In this document: piece by piece, positions 18,447 through 27,820 of the stretch
How the letters are laid out: the number at the start of each line of letters is the position of its first letter
How positions within the stretch are numbered: the first letter of the stretch is position 1
Assembly (NCBI GenBank): GCA_017882455.1
Contig: JADGPL010000014.1
Span: 30,804-94,803, forward strand
Direction: 5' to 3'
Length of the DNA: 64,000 bases
DNA from: Solirubrobacteraceae bacterium
GTDB taxonomy: Bacteria; Actinomycetota; Thermoleophilia; Solirubrobacterales; Solirubrobacteraceae
Notes under the pieces: generated by a model
What the model was told of the DNA's origin: nothing
Seen by the model: the letters and a program-made list of their open reading frames with translations, nothing else
Databases searched by the model: none
Made by a program: the position numbers and the translations under genes

Positions 18447-19568
18447 GGGCTCGCGCAGCACCGAGGCACGCAGCGCGCGCTGGATGTCCGTCATCGACAG
18501 CATGCCGACGGGACGAGCGAGGTCATCGACCACCACCGCCCGCCCGATGCGCGCGAAGGCGGGCCGATCGAGGAGGCTGAGCAGATCCTCCTCCCCGCGC
18601 ACGAGCAGCGCGTCATCCCGCACGGCGACGTCGCCCACGCGCCGCAGCCGGCGCTGCTCAGGCGAGAGCGCCTCGATCTGCCCGAGGCTGACGAGTCCGA
18701 GCGCCCGGCCGGCACGGTCGACGACGGGGAAGGAGGTGAAGCGAAGGACCATGAAGAACTCTCGCCCGGCCTGCCCCGCGGGCATCTCCGCCGGGATGCT
18801 GAACACGGGCGTCGACATCAGATCGCGCACGCGCAGGCCCGAGAGCGCGGCCTGCATCTTCCCGCCCTCAGCCTGCGCGCCGGCGGCTGCCGTGATGAAG
18901 AAGCCGATCAGCGCCAGCCACAGTCCCTCGGGCAGTCCGTTGAGGATCTCGAGCAAGCCGAGCGCGATCAGCACGTAGCCGAAGCCGCGACCGATGCTCG
19001 CCGCGGTCTCGCTCGCTCTGGCCAGCTCGCCGCTGCGCCGCCACAGCAGCGAGCGCAGCACCCTTCCGCCGTCGAGCGGGAAGGCCGGCATCAGGTTGAA
19101 GACCAGGACGGCCCCGTTGACCAGGGCCTGATATTCGACCAGGGCGCTGATCGCGGCGGGGGTGGAGGCGGGCAGCAGCACGGCGGCAAGGGCGAAGCAG
19201 GCACAGAGCACGGCCGTCACGGCCGGCCCGGCGAGCGCGAAGCGCAGCTCGTCACCCGGGGTGTGGGCCTCGCCGCGCAGGCGCGAGACGCCGCCGAGCA
19301 GCCACAGGTCGATCTCATCGACCTCGATGCCGCGCCTTCGCGCCACGAGCGCGTGCCCGAACTCGTGGGCGAGGATGCTCGCGAACAGCAGCAGCGCGCT
19401 CGCGAGCCCCAGCCCATAGGCCGCGAGGGCACCGATCCCGTGCACCTGTTCGGGGAAGTAGTCGGCTCCCAGGGTCCAGGTGATCAGGGCGACTATCACC
19501 AGCCACAGCGGGCTGACACCGACCGGGATGCCGGCGATGCGCCCCACACGAAAGCTGCGGCCTGGCAT
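18258..19568 (-). CDS. Site-2 protease family (M50) membrane metalloprotease with CBS domains
   Basis: The 436-aa frame begins with several membrane helices. It has the zinc motif ASILAHEFGHALVARRRG and the second-ligand motif NLMPAFPLDGGRVLRSLL, the S2P signature. Two CBS motifs follow (VRDLMSTPVFSIPAEMPA; VGDVAVRDDALLVRGEEDLLSLL with PVGMLSMTDIQRALRA). This architecture matches Rip3-like proteases that cleave membrane proteins and sense nucleotides through CBS domains. The last ~60 codons, after ALRASVLREPS, are antisense to the permease gene and have no conserved look: the frame simply lacks a stop until 18258. It could be a real 189-bp convergent overlap. Confidence 0.9.
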   Translation of the reverse strand: MPGRSFRVGRIAGIPVGVSPLWLVIVALITWTLGADYFPEQVHGIGALAAYGLGLASALLLFASILAHEFGHALVARRRGIEVDEIDLWLLGGVSRLRGEAHTPGDELRFALAGPAVTAVLCACFALAAVLLPASTPAAISALVEYQALVNGAVLVFNLMPAFPLDGGRVLRSLLWRRSGELARASETAASIGRGFGYVLIALGLLEILNGLPEGLWLALIGFFITAAAGAQAEGGKMQAALSGLRVRDLMSTPVFSIPAEMPAGQAGREFFMVLRFTSFPVVDRAGRALGLVSLGQIEALSPEQRRLRRVGDVAVRDDALLVRGEEDLLSLLDRPAFARIGRAVVVDDLARPVGMLSMTDIQRALRASVLREPSGVRQRSQRRHAGDPPGGVDAAEHADGHAHEQPAPEPPRGDRRRHVGAHAERMHEQAAADHA

Positions 19569-19580
19569 CGGAGCTCGCGC

Positions 19581-20009
19581 TCAGGCCGCGATCAGGACCC
19601 TGATCCGATCAGGCAGGATCGCCAGGACGTCATCGATCTCACCGGCGCTCACGTGCTCGCGCAGGACCTTCGAGACGGCGGCGACGGCCAGCGAGGCCTC
19701 TGTCTCTCCCGCCATCCGCCCCTCCGCGGCCACGTGCGCCAGGAACGCGTCCGCGTCATGGATCGTCGAAGGCGTGCGGCCGGGCACCCAGTCCTCGTAG
19801 TAGATCCCGCGGATCAGCGTCGGCAGCTGGGCGGCGAGCGTGGCAGCCGTATCGACGGTCAACCGGTCCCTGAGGGTGTGCAGAACAGCGCGCAGCGCGC
19901 GGTAGGCGTACTGGTGATCCTCCACACCGAGCTCATCCGCGAGCTCCTTCAGCCATACATGCGTCTTCTCGACGCTGCGCTCGATGATGCTGGGCTCAAC
20001 CGGGCTCAT
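19581..20009 (-). CDS. DUF2267 domain protein
   Basis: The ~142-aa protein (SIIERSVEKTHVWLKELADE; AYRALRAVLHTLRDRLTVD; QLPTLIRGIYYEDW; VSKVLREHVSAGEIDDVLAILPD) is a clear DUF2267 member. It is an all-helical cytoplasmic fold of unknown function often found beside CBS proteins, Hsp20 and other stress genes. The ATG at 20009 is preceded by a perfect AGGAGG Shine-Dalgarno sequence, which decides the start against an upstream in-frame methionine. It lies 12 bp upstream of the site-2 protease on the same strand, so the two form an operon. The upstream region is shared with the divergent membrane-protein gene and holds an 18-bp tandem repeat. Confidence 0.88.
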   Translation of the reverse strand: MSPVEPSIIERSVEKTHVWLKELADELGVEDHQYAYRALRAVLHTLRDRLTVDTAATLAAQLPTLIRGIYYEDWVPGRTPSTIHDADAFLAHVAAEGRMAGETEASLAVAAVSKVLREHVSAGEIDDVLAILPDRIRVLIAA

Positions 20010-20160
20010 TCCCGCCTCCTGGACTCGTAGACATGGATAGAACAAGACTCGCGCTCAGGGCCCGTGCGCGTATCCGTGATCGGCAGCGGTTCGTCTCCGT
20101 GCAAGGCCGCATCCGGGCGTATGGTTGGGTGGATGAGCCGCGCCGCCGCACCACCACCCC

Positions 20161-20268
20161 CCGGGGCGTCCCTGCCATCCGGGGGGGCGCTGCCATCCGG
20201 GGCGTCCCAGCTACCCGGGGCGTCTCTGCCATCCGGGGGGGCGCTGCCACCCGGGGGGTCCCTGCCAT
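20161..20268. repeat. Six tandem copies of an 18-bp GC-rich unit
   Basis: Six consecutive 18-bp units follow the pattern CCGGGGCGTCCCTGCCAT, with variation mainly at positions 7-9 and the last three bases. Units start at 20161, 20179, 20197, 20215, 20233 and 20251. The unit is six codons long, so every frame reads a hexapeptide repeat (for example [12 protein letters not shown] on the plus strand), and no stop interrupts it. I treat it as non-coding or leader sequence because the downstream membrane protein begins normally after it. Runs of four to seven G in each unit could form G-quadruplex structures. It lies in the divergent spacer between the DUF2267 gene and the membrane-protein gene. 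Confidence 0.85.
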
Positions 20269-20287
20269 CCAGGACGGTCGGGCGCGC

Positions 20288-20701
20288 GTGAGGACCAACC
20301 TGGCAATGCGCCTGTTGCTGGTGTGGCTGGGCAACTGCCTCGGGCTGGTGGTGGCGGCGGCGCTGCTGCCGGCGGTCTCCTATGCGGGCGATATCGGCAC
20401 GCTGCTGTGGGCGGGTGCGATCCTCGCCCTGGTCAACTTCGCGTTGCGCCCGATCGTGATCCTGATGACGCTGCCCGCGGTGATCCTCTCGCTCGGGGCC
20501 GCGCTGCTGCTCATCAACGCGCTGATGCTGTGGCTGACGAGCGTGATCGTTCCCGACCTGAGCGTGGGCGGATTCTGGTCGACCCTCGCCGCCGCGATCA
20601 TCGTCTGGCTCGTCAACATGGCCCTGCGTCCCTGGCGTCGCGGGCGCCAGAGCTCAACCGAGGGCCCGCGGGTACGGGTCATGTTCAACCGCGAGCCGTG
20701 A
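20288..20701 (+). CDS. Phage-holin-like (YvlD/DUF360) small membrane protein
   Basis: The ~137-aa protein has four predicted membrane helices ([79 protein letters not shown]). The [18 protein letters not shown] segment is the signature of the YvlD/'phage holin family 4' proteins, widespread non-phage membrane proteins. The open frame extends upstream through the 18-bp repeats, but the family starts just before the first helix, so GTG 20288 or ATG 20306 is the likely start. Its stop overlaps the GTG of the P-type ATPase gene (GTGA), so the two are co-translated. Confidence 0.82.
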   Translation: MRTNLAMRLLLVWLGNCLGLVVAAALLPAVSYAGDIGTLLWAGAILALVNFALRPIVILMTLPAVILSLGAALLLINALMLWLTSVIVPDLSVGGFWSTLAAAIIVWLVNMALRPWRRGRQSSTEGPRVRVMFNREP

Positions 20702-23469
20702 GCCCGGGCGAGCAGGGGGCCGACACGCCGCCGGGCGAGGTCGACGCCACGGAGAACGCGAAGCTGCTGCTGCGCGACCTGCACAGCTTCCAGGTCGGCC
20801 TGACCTCGGCCGAGGCGGCCCGCCGCCTGCTCCAGCATGGGCCGAACGAGCTGCGCCGCCGCGGAGGTGTCGCATGGCCACGCGAGCTGGGCCGCCAGCT
20901 CACCCACCCGCTGGCGCTGCTGCTGTGGGTGGCCGGCGCGCTGGCCTTCGCGGTCGGCAGCCACACGATCGCGATCGCGGTGCTGCTCGTGATCCTGCTC
21001 AATGCCGGCTTCGCATTCGTCCAGGAGCTGGAGGCGGAGCGCGCCGTGGAGGCCCTGGCCGCGTACATGCCCCAGCACGTCCGCGTGCTGCGCGACGGGG
21101 AGCCGGCGCTGATCGAGGCGGTCGGTCTCGTGGTGGGCGACGTGGTGCTGCTCGCCGAGGGTGACCGCATCGCGGCGGACATGCGCCTGCTCGCGGGCTC
21201 GCTCGAGGTGGACCTCTCGACGCTGACCGGCGAGTCGGAGCCGGTGATCCGCTCGGCCGACGAGATCGCCCGGAACGTCCCGCGGCTGGCCGCCCCGGAT
21301 CTCGTGTTCAGCGGCACCGCCTGCACCGCCGGCGAGGCCCACGGGATCGTGTTCGCGACCGGCATGCACACCGAGCTCGGCCGGATCGCGGCCCTGTCGG
21401 AGCGCGTCGAGCAGGAGCCCAGCCCGTTGGAGCGCCAGGTGCGCCGCGTGGCCTGGCTGATCGCGGCGATCGCCGTGACGATGGCGGTGGCGTTCATCCC
21501 ACTGGCGATCTTCGGCGCCGGTCTCTCGCTGCGCAACAGCGTCGTGTTCGCGGTGGGACTGCTCGCGGGCAACGTGCCCGAGGGCCTGCTGCCGGTGATC
21601 ACGCTGGCACTGGCCGTCGCGGTCAGCGCGCTGGCCCGCCGCGGTGCCCTGGTCAAGCGCCTGAGCGCCGTGGAGACGCTCGGCAGCACGGATGCGATCT
21701 GCACGGACAAGACGGGCACCCTGACCGAGAACCGCATGCGGCCGGTCTCCGTCTGGACGCCCTCGGCCGCCGTCGCCTTCGCCGAGGAGACGGACGGTGC
21801 GCCCGTGCAGGGAGGCGATGCTCCTGCCGTGCGCGCGCTCGCGGCGGCAGCGGCGGCATGCAACAACGCCAGGCTGCAGGACGACGGTGGCGCCAGCGGG
21901 GATCCGACCGAGGTGGCGGTGCTGCAGGCGGCGCGCATGCTCGGCGCCGAGGTGGACCCGGACAGGAGGGAGACCGCGCGACGCTCGCACTACAGCTTCG
22001 ACCCGCGCCTGAAGCGGATGTCGACACTGGACGCGGGCGAGCCTTTGGACCTGGTGCACACCAAGGGCGCACCGGAGAGCGTGCTTCCGCTGTGTGTGGG
22101 AACGCTCGACGGGAACGGGCTGGAGGTCGAGCTGAGCCCAGCGCAGCGCGAGCAGGTCACGCGGCAGGTCGAGGACTTCGCCAGGGGCGGCATGCGCGTG
22201 CTCGCCCTTGCACAGAGAACGCTCGCGGCGGCGGTCGAGCCACCGGCGCGCGAGCAGGTCGAGCGCGACCTCTGCTTTCTCGGCCTGATCGCAATGCTCG
22301 ACCCACCGCGCCCCGAGGTCCGTGACGCGGTCGCCGCCTGCCACAGCGCCGGCATCCGCATCATCGTGATCACGGGCGATCACCCGCTGACAGCCGCCGC
22401 GATCGCCCGTCAGGTGGGCATCGGCGGCGATGATCCCGTGACCGTGGACGCGGCGGCCATCGACCATCGCCACGAGCGCGATCTGCGCGAGCTGCTCGCC
22501 CCGGGCCATGAGCTGATCTTCGCGCGCGCCTCGCCCGAGACCAAGCTGCAGATCGCCGAAGCGCTGCGCGCCCAGGGCCACACGATCGCGATGACCGGGG
22601 ATGGGGTGAACGACGCCCCGGCGCTGCGCCGGGCGGACATCGGGGTGGCGATGGGCCTCAGCGGGACGGATGTCGCGCGCGAGGCCTCGACGATGGTGCT
22701 CACAGACGACAACTTCGCCACGATCGTCGTCGCCGTGGAGGCCGGTAGGCGCGTCTATGAGAACGTGCGCAAGTTCATCGTCTACATCTTTGCCCATGCC
22801 ACGCCCGAGGTGGTGCCGTTCCTCCTGTTCGCGCTCGGTGGAGGAGCGATCCCGCTGCCGCTGACCGTGCTGCAGCTGCTGGCCTTCGACGTCGGCACCG
22901 AGACGCTGCCCTCGCTGGCCCTGGCCCGTGACCCGCTTGAGCCGGGCGTCATGCAGCGCCCGCCGCGACCGCGCAGCGAGGGGGTGATCCAGAGACCGCT
23001 GCTGCTCCGTGCCTGGCTGTTCTTGGGGGTGTTCGTCAGCGCGGTGTCCCTCGGCTGCTTCTTCTACGTGCTGCTCGCCGCCGGATGGCGTCCCGGCGAT
23101 CCCGTAGGCGCGGGGCACCCGCTCCATCACGCCTACCTGCAGGCCACCACGATGACCTTCCTCGGCATGATCGCCGGCCAGATCGGCACCGCCTTCGCGG
23201 TGCGCACGAGCCGCGGGTCGCTGCGCTCGGTCGGCGTCCTCAGCAACCCGTACCTGCTCTACGCGATCGGTGCGGAGCTCGCGCTGGCGGCGCTGTTCGT
23301 GTACGCGCCACCGCTGCAGTCTCTGCTCGGCACCGCCGCTCCGCCGGTGCACTCGCTGGCGCTGCTGCTCCCCTGCCCACTGGTGGTCTGGGGCGCCGAT
23401 GAGCTGCGCCGCTACCTCCTGCGCTCGCGGGCCGCGGGCGAGCACCAGCCGGGCCCCACGCGCGCCTGA
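20698..23469 (+). CDS. P2-type cation-transporting ATPase
   Basis: The ~923-aa pump has an N-terminal cation-ATPase domain ([19 protein letters not shown]) and actuator TLTGESEP (about residue 177). The phosphorylation site is [13 protein letters not shown] (Asp about residue 337), with nucleotide-binding TKGAPESVL and hinge [22 protein letters not shown]. About ten membrane helices are predicted. Helix M4 reads [19 protein letters not shown]. The NVPEGLL form resembles Na+/K+-type and CtpF-like pumps more than the IPEGLPAV of SERCA, so Na+, K+ or Ca2+ transport is possible and the ion is not certain. M. tuberculosis CtpF, a DosR-regulon member, is of this class. Confidence 0.92.
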   Translation: MSPGEQGADTPPGEVDATENAKLLLRDLHSFQVGLTSAEAARRLLQHGPNELRRRGGVAWPRELGRQLTHPLALLLWVAGALAFAVGSHTIAIAVLLVILLNAGFAFVQELEAERAVEALAAYMPQHVRVLRDGEPALIEAVGLVVGDVVLLAEGDRIAADMRLLAGSLEVDLSTLTGESEPVIRSADEIARNVPRLAAPDLVFSGTACTAGEAHGIVFATGMHTELGRIAALSERVEQEPSPLERQVRRVAWLIAAIAVTMAVAFIPLAIFGAGLSLRNSVVFAVGLLAGNVPEGLLPVITLALAVAVSALARRGALVKRLSAVETLGSTDAICTDKTGTLTENRMRPVSVWTPSAAVAFAEETDGAPVQGGDAPAVRALAAAAAACNNARLQDDGGASGDPTEVAVLQAARMLGAEVDPDRRETARRSHYSFDPRLKRMSTLDAGEPLDLVHTKGAPESVLPLCVGTLDGNGLEVELSPAQREQVTRQVEDFARGGMRVLALAQRTLAAAVEPPAREQVERDLCFLGLIAMLDPPRPEVRDAVAACHSAGIRIIVITGDHPLTAAAIARQVGIGGDDPVTVDAAAIDHRHERDLRELLAPGHELIFARASPETKLQIAEALRAQGHTIAMTGDGVNDAPALRRADIGVAMGLSGTDVAREASTMVLTDDNFATIVVAVEAGRRVYENVRKFIVYIFAHATPEVVPFLLFALGGGAIPLPLTVLQLLAFDVGTETLPSLALARDPLEPGVMQRPPRPRSEGVIQRPLLLRAWLFLGVFVSAVSLGCFFYVLLAAGWRPGDPVGAGHPLHHAYLQATTMTFLGMIAGQIGTAFAVRTSRGSLRSVGVLSNPYLLYAIGAELALAALFVYAPPLQSLLGTAAPPVHSLALLLPCPLVVWGADELRRYLLRSRAAGEHQPGPTRA

Positions 23470-23583
23470 GCCGTGTGGGATTTCACGGAGCGCCGGTGGG
23501 GAGGCACCCCGATGCCGCCGCGCTCTGCGTCCATTGGAATGGTGGGTTGGACCAGTCCCTTTCCAAGATCCAAGGAGACAGCA

Positions 23584-24018
23584 ATGCCAGCAACACTCAC
23601 ACGATGGGAACCGTTTGCGGAGCTCGGCGAGTTGCGCACCCGCTTCGACCGCCTCTTCGAAGGGCTCGGCGACAGCGAGCACGCCTGGACGCCGGCGGTG
23701 GACGTGGTGCGCGACAACGGCAACCTGGTCGTCCGCGCAGACGTCCCCGGCATGAAGCCGGAGGAGGTCAAGATCGAGGTCAAGGACGACATCCTCACCG
23801 TCTCGGGCGAGCACGAGGAGCGCAAGGAGGAGAAGGACAAGGACTACCTGCGACGCGAGCGCCGCTACGGATCGTTCTCCCGCTCGATGGCTCTGCCCGC
23901 CGGCGTTGACGCCAAGAAGATCAAGGCCAAGACCCACGACGGCGTGGTCGAGGTGACGATCCCGCTGCCCAAGGAGGCGAAGCCGGAGACTGTCACGATC
24001 ACCCCGACCGCCGGCTGA
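23584..24018 (+). CDS. hsp20: Hsp20/alpha-crystallin small heat-shock protein
   Basis: The ~144-aa protein starts MPATLTRWEPFAELGELRTR and contains the alpha-crystallin domain (WTPAVDVVRDNGNLVVRADV; PGMKPEEVKIEVKDDILTVS; GVVEVTIPLPKEAKPE). The ERRYGSFSRSMALPAGVD segment is typical of actinobacterial and plant-like class members. It is an ATP-independent holdase chaperone forming cytoplasmic oligomers. A strong Shine-Dalgarno (AAGGAG) precedes ATG 23584 and settles the start. The 114-bp gap after the P-type ATPase suggests its own promoter; no HAIR or CIRCE element is obvious. Confidence 0.95.
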   Translation: MPATLTRWEPFAELGELRTRFDRLFEGLGDSEHAWTPAVDVVRDNGNLVVRADVPGMKPEEVKIEVKDDILTVSGEHEERKEEKDKDYLRRERRYGSFSRSMALPAGVDAKKIKAKTHDGVVEVTIPLPKEAKPETVTITPTAG

Positions 24019-24047
24019 GCTCATCAGAGCGCCGGGCGAGCCGGCCG

Positions 24048-24080
24048 CCGACCGCATGGGCAAGCCCGCCCGGCGGTCGG
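24048..24080 (+). terminator. GC-rich hairpin after hsp20 (possible terminator)
   Basis: CCGACCGC (24048-24055) and GCGGTCGG (24073-24080) form an 8-bp inverted repeat around a 17-nt loop that itself contains GGGC/GCCC pairing. No U-tract follows, so intrinsic termination is uncertain; such hairpins are common in high-GC actinobacteria. It is located 30 bp after the hsp20 stop codon. Confidence 0.35.
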
Positions 24081-24221
24081 TCGGTCGGTGTATCCGTAGT
24101 TGTCCCAGTCGAGAACCAGCAGATGACACCGATACGGGGTACGTCGCTCCCACATATCCTCGGCTTTCCAGAGGGTGGAAGCGGTAGGGATGCCGTCGAG
24201 CAAGACCTTGGGGGAAAGAGC

Positions 24222-24470
24222 GTGAGCACGTCGACGACACACGACTGGTCGGGAATCCACGACGGTGGTCGCAGGTACGACGGCGGCGACGATCGCGCGA
24301 GAAGGCTGCTGGTCGAGAACACGCGCCTCACCGGCAGCCTCCAGCGCCTCGGCCCGGCGATGGCCAGCATGGCGTATGACCTTGCGCGGATGCGCCGCGA
24401 GAACGCGCGTCTCAAGCGCGAAAACCAGCGGTTGCGGACGCTCGCGGAAGCTCCCGGCGATCCCGACTGA
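24222..24470 (+). CDS. Small basic coiled-coil protein, unknown
   Basis: The ~82-aa product (VSTSTTHDWSGIHDGGRRYD to the C-terminus) ends with a heptad-rich stretch, MASMAYDLARMRRENARLKR then ENQRLRTLAEA, which is a strong leucine-zipper-like coiled coil. GTG 24222 follows the purine-rich GGGGGAAAG and gives this length; an ATG 33 codons upstream in frame is an alternative. It converges on the minus-strand gene after 6 bp. I do not recognise a family. It could be an oligomerisation or anti-sigma-type small protein; the function is unknown. Confidence 0.5.
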   Translation: MSTSTTHDWSGIHDGGRRYDGGDDRARRLLVENTRLTGSLQRLGPAMASMAYDLARMRRENARLKRENQRLRTLAEAPGDPD

Positions 24471-24476
24471 GGACGT

Positions 24477-24917
24477 TCAGCTACCCGGGGGAGCTTCGTC
24501 CTCCGAGTAGCGCACGCGCGCACCCAGACGCTCGAGCACCTCGTCGCGGTCGGTGCCGTGTGCGCGCAGCAGGCGGTCGAAGTCCTCGCCGTAGACGGCC
24601 ATCACGGCCAGCAGCACGTCAACCGTCCCGACTCCGTGGAGACCGCGCTCGCCGGCGATGCGCACGGTCTGCTCGGTGACCGCAGCGACGGCGTCGGGGC
24701 GCGCGGGGTCGGCCTCGACGGGCTCGCTCTCGCGCGGGAGCGGCACCTCGCTGACACCGAGGGCCTGCAGTGCGATCCCGACCTCGCCGTGGAGGCGAAG
24801 GACGCGCAGCCAGCGCTCGGCCTCCTCCTCGCGCGTGCGGGCGAAGGGCATGGCCGTGGAGGCGATGCCGAGGACCATTGCGGCGTCGGGTGCAAGGGCG
24901 AGTCCGGTGGCGCTCAT
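24477..24917 (-). CDS. Clp N-domain-like protein, unknown
   Basis: The 146-aa helical protein ends with a segment (GTVDVLLAVMAVYGEDFDRL; LRAHGTDRDEVLERLGARV) that recalls one repeat of the Clp ATPase N-terminal domain (GTEHLLLGLL...G.D...L..R). The resemblance is by eye only. It overlaps the SpoIIE-type phosphatase gene by 4 bp, so it is the third gene of a STAS/phosphatase/unknown operon, and it may be an accessory of that signalling module. No signal peptide or membrane helix is present. Confidence 0.6.
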   Translation of the reverse strand: MSATGLALAPDAAMVLGIASTAMPFARTREEEAERWLRVLRLHGEVGIALQALGVSEVPLPRESEPVEADPARPDAVAAVTEQTVRIAGERGLHGVGTVDVLLAVMAVYGEDFDRLLRAHGTDRDEVLERLGARVRYSEDEAPPGS

Positions 24918-27013
24918 ATCGACATCCTCAGGTCGGCCTGCCGCGCCGCGTGGCGCGCTGGCAGGTAGGTGAGATTGTGTTGACGCAGCGAGACCTCAGG
25001 TGAGCCCCCCGGGCCGTGACGCAGCTCGAGCAGCACGCTGCCGCTGCGCTCGGCCGCGTCCCGGGCCGCCCGCATGATCTGCGCGGCGTCCTCGGGGGCG
25101 ACCCCGCAGGCCGCCAGGAACCGTTCGGTGCGCTCGCTCGAGGCCTCGTCACGATCGAGCTCGAGCTCCTCCTCGAGCGCGCTGGGCGGCGCATCGCCGC
25201 CCTCGACCTGCAGCAGGCAGGCGGCCATGTCGTCGGGACGGGCGTCGGTGCTCTGGGCGACACGCTCGAGCAGCTCGGCGGCGGTGGCCTGCGGCCCGAG
25301 CTCGCCCAGCGCCGAGCCGAGCCGCTGCGCCCCATAGAGCTCGCCGCCCACCCGCGCCTCGGTCACGCCGTCGGTGAAGAAGCAGATCTGAGCACGACCG
25401 GGGACCGAGACGATGCTCTGGCGAATGCCCGTCGGCCTGCCCACGCCGATCGGGGGCGAGGAGGAGGCGGTGACCGGCTCGAGCGGCTCGGCGGGAGACC
25501 CGCCACCGAGCACGATCGGCGGAGGGTGACCGGCGCTCGCGTAGATGAGACGGCGCTCGCGCGGATGGTAGGTGGCTGCGACGACGGTCGCGAAGGAGCC
25601 GCCGAGCTGGCGCTCGAGCACGGTTCCGGCCGTCTGCACGGCGTCCCGCGGTGAGAGTCCGGCCTCCAGATATGCCCGCAGGGTGAAGCGCAGCAGCGCA
25701 GTGTGCGGGAGCGCCTTGCGCCCGTGTCCCGACACGTCGCCGACGATCACGGCCAGCTTTCCGTCCTCGAGCGCGAAGACGTCGTAGAAGTCGCCTCCGG
25801 CGGCCGGCCCGGCCGCGGGGCGGTAGGCCGTGCTCGTGCCCACGGGACCGAGCCGGGCGGGAGTGACGGGCAGAAGCGCCGCCTGCAGCAGGCCGACGTC
25901 CTCGAGCAGCTCGCGGCGCTGCTGCTCTGCTCGCCGAGCGCGACGGGCGGTCAGGCGCGAGCGCGCGGCCATCGCAAGGGCGAGCGCGACGAGCGCGCCG
26001 ATGAGCACGCGAATCGGCGTGGGCACGACACCGACGATGCGGGTGATGGTCGTGACGAGCGGCGAGGAGCTCAAGGCCGGCGCGGCGCCCTTGGCGAGAC
26101 GCACGGGATGGCTCGAGCTGCTCGTCCTCGATGCGAGGCCCGAGCTCGGTGTGGCGGACATCAAGGCCGGGGAGGCGGGGATCGTGGACCCTCGCGGCGC
26201 GGATCTGAGCGGCGCACGGCGAGAGGCCTTGGCGCCGGCGCTCCTGGGCGAGCGACTGGCGATCGAGGGCGCCCCCCCGGTGCCGAGCGCGCCCCTGGCC
26301 AGCGGCGCGGCCACGACGGCCGTCGCGCTGGCAGCCACAGCGGTCGTCACGCTCGTGGACGCGGGCGCGACGGACGGCGTCGCGGTGCTCACGGGTTCGC
26401 TCGCGGGAGTTGCCGGGCGCGCCGCTTCGATCTTGCCCGCCTTGCCCTTGGCCACGTGGGTGTGGGCTGGCTTGTGGGCGCGTTCCTGCGTGCGACGAGA
26501 TTCGGGCGAGCTCCCCGCTTCAGAGGTCGACCTCGACTTGGAGTCGGCTTTGGCGCCCTTGCCCTGGCCGCCGCCTTCGCCTATGACGCCGTGGCCGCCG
26601 CGCCCTTCGCCCCGGCCACCGCGACCAGCGTCTTGACGTCGCTGGGGGCCATCGCCCGTGCGAGTGGCAGGGGCAGGCGCAGCTGTGGCTTCGGGACTCG
26701 CCTGCGCGGCTTCGGTGGTGGATCCGCTCCTGGACGTGCGCCTAGAGCGTCGTTCGGCCCTGGCGGGAGGCGTTTGCGTCGATTCGGCGGCGCCTTGGCC
26801 GGTGTCGTTGCGCTGTGGGCGCGGTTCAGAGGTCGGCTGTGAGGGTTCGCTCGTCTGGGCGGGAGCAGATGCTTCGCGGGAGCCGCGCGTGTGATCGGAT
26901 CTGGCCGTGGCGGCCGGGATGCAGGCGAGGAAGAGAGCGCAGCAGAGGAGCCCTGTCAGCGCAACTGTGCGCGGATGGCGAGCGGCACTGCGGCTGTTTT
27001 CGCTCTCGATCAC
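24914..27013 (-). CDS. Membrane-anchored SpoIIE/RsbU-type PP2C serine phosphatase
   Basis: The ~699-aa protein starts (GTG, VIESENSRSAARHPRTVALT) with a signal-like hydrophobic segment (LTGLLCCALFLACIPAA). A ~300-residue low-complexity Ser/Thr/Pro/Lys-rich region follows, then a second helix (VLIGALVALALAMAARSRL). The C-terminal cytoplasmic PP2C/SpoIIE domain has AAGGDFYDVF, VIVGDVSGHGRKA, SAGHPPPIVL and FFTDGVTEA, with the metal-binding aspartates intact. An extra ~90-residue C-terminal tail is present. RsbU-type phosphatases dephosphorylate STAS anti-sigma antagonists, and a STAS gene lies 13 bp upstream. The long outer repeat-like region may sense the envelope (inference). Confidence 0.88.
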   Translation of the reverse strand: MIESENSRSAARHPRTVALTGLLCCALFLACIPAATARSDHTRGSREASAPAQTSEPSQPTSEPRPQRNDTGQGAAESTQTPPARAERRSRRTSRSGSTTEAAQASPEATAAPAPATRTGDGPQRRQDAGRGGRGEGRGGHGVIGEGGGQGKGAKADSKSRSTSEAGSSPESRRTQERAHKPAHTHVAKGKAGKIEAARPATPASEPVSTATPSVAPASTSVTTAVAASATAVVAAPLARGALGTGGAPSIASRSPRSAGAKASRRAPLRSAPRGSTIPASPALMSATPSSGLASRTSSSSHPVRLAKGAAPALSSSPLVTTITRIVGVVPTPIRVLIGALVALALAMAARSRLTARRARRAEQQRRELLEDVGLLQAALLPVTPARLGPVGTSTAYRPAAGPAAGGDFYDVFALEDGKLAVIVGDVSGHGRKALPHTALLRFTLRAYLEAGLSPRDAVQTAGTVLERQLGGSFATVVAATYHPRERRLIYASAGHPPPIVLGGGSPAEPLEPVTASSSPPIGVGRPTGIRQSIVSVPGRAQICFFTDGVTEARVGGELYGAQRLGSALGELGPQATAAELLERVAQSTDARPDDMAACLLQVEGGDAPPSALEEELELDRDEASSERTERFLAACGVAPEDAAQIMRAARDAAERSGSVLLELRHGPGGSPEVSLRQHNLTYLPARHAARQADLRMSI

Positions 27014-27026
27014 CGCAGCACCTCGA

Positions 27027-27458
27027 TCATGTTGCGCCTGCGACGCGCCCGTGCGCGAAGGCGAGCGCCTCCTCGATCGTGGGAAGGATCGCGAACACTC
27101 CATCCATTCCCGAGAGCTCGAATATCTTCAGCACGTTCTCCTGTGCGCAGGCGATCGCCAACCGGGCTCCGGGGTCGAGCCGCCGGTTGACCACGACGAG
27201 GACGCCGAGCGCGGTGGAATCCATGAAGGTCGTCTTGGAGAGGTCGACGACGATGCGGTTGCGCCCTGCCTGGAGGCAGTCGAGCAGCATCCACTTCAGG
27301 CGCGGCGCGGTCGTGAGATCGAGCTCGCCTTGGACGGAGACCACGTTGGTGCTCTCGTCGAGCTCCTGGCAGGTGATGCCGAAGGCCGTGGGAGCCGGCT
27401 CGGACTGCGTGGATGTGTCGAGTTTTCCCAGAATCGTGGTCCCTCCCTTTGCGTTCAC
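27027..27458 (-). CDS. STAS-domain anti-anti-sigma factor
   Basis: The ~143-aa protein has the STAS fold: VVSVQGELDLTTAPRLKWML and IVVDLSKTTFMDSTALGVLV, where MDSTALG holds the serine normally phosphorylated by an anti-sigma kinase, followed by VLKIFELSGMD and FAILPTIEEALA. It is therefore the probable substrate of the adjacent SpoIIE-type phosphatase in a partner-switching pathway. The GTG at 27458 was chosen because the frame upstream is Cys/Arg-rich and unlike the family; a GGGAGG stretch just inside it could also serve a non-canonical downstream start. No RsbW-type kinase is visible in the window. Confidence 0.85.
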   Translation of the reverse strand: MNAKGGTTILGKLDTSTQSEPAPTAFGITCQELDESTNVVSVQGELDLTTAPRLKWMLLDCLQAGRNRIVVDLSKTTFMDSTALGVLVVVNRRLDPGARLAIACAQENVLKIFELSGMDGVFAILPTIEEALAFAHGRVAGAT

Positions 27459-27820
27459 GCGCTCGCGATCGAGCTCGAGGAGCTCGGGGCCGAACCGAGC
27501 CGTGCTTCGCTGACACGTACAGGTCCCGATTCGACAGGAGGCCCCGGCCGATTTAGGGGGCCGGCGCCCCAATCGAACGAATGTCCAGGGCGCGTAGTTC
27601 CCCACAAGGATGCGCGGGATCGCCCCCATGACAGGCCGCCTCCTGCTCTCTAGCTTGAGGGCTGCCGTTCTGAAGACACGCCTGCCGGCGGGAGCGCAGC
27701 CGGCAGGGGCTCATAGCGGCATCTCTCCCCCTGGACCTGCCCTCCGCTCCGCACGTCTCCCCGCGTGTGGAGCGGAGGGCGGTTCCTTGCGCCCGCCGCC
27801 GGGGGTACGATTGATCGGAA
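27459..27820. other. Divergent intergenic region
   Basis: The 362 bp between the STAS gene and the acyltransferase gene contain no convincing gene. Open frames in it are Arg/Pro-rich and unlike any family. It must carry promoters for both divergent transcripts. A GC-rich dyad is visible near 27745-27785 (CCTCCGCTCC and GGAGCGGAGGG around CGCACGTCTCCCCGCGTGT), which could form a hairpin just ahead of the acyltransferase gene. Confidence 0.45.

Noticed and set aside
23545..23570. Possible DosR box upstream of hsp20
   Set aside because: Only one GTCCC half-site fits; the other half (GGGAC) is absent, so it is not listed as a feature.
20380..24240. 1286-codon minus-strand open frame
   Set aside because: It is antisense to the P-type ATPase and hsp20 genes. 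The His/Arg/Gln-rich composition is that of GC-rich shadow frames.
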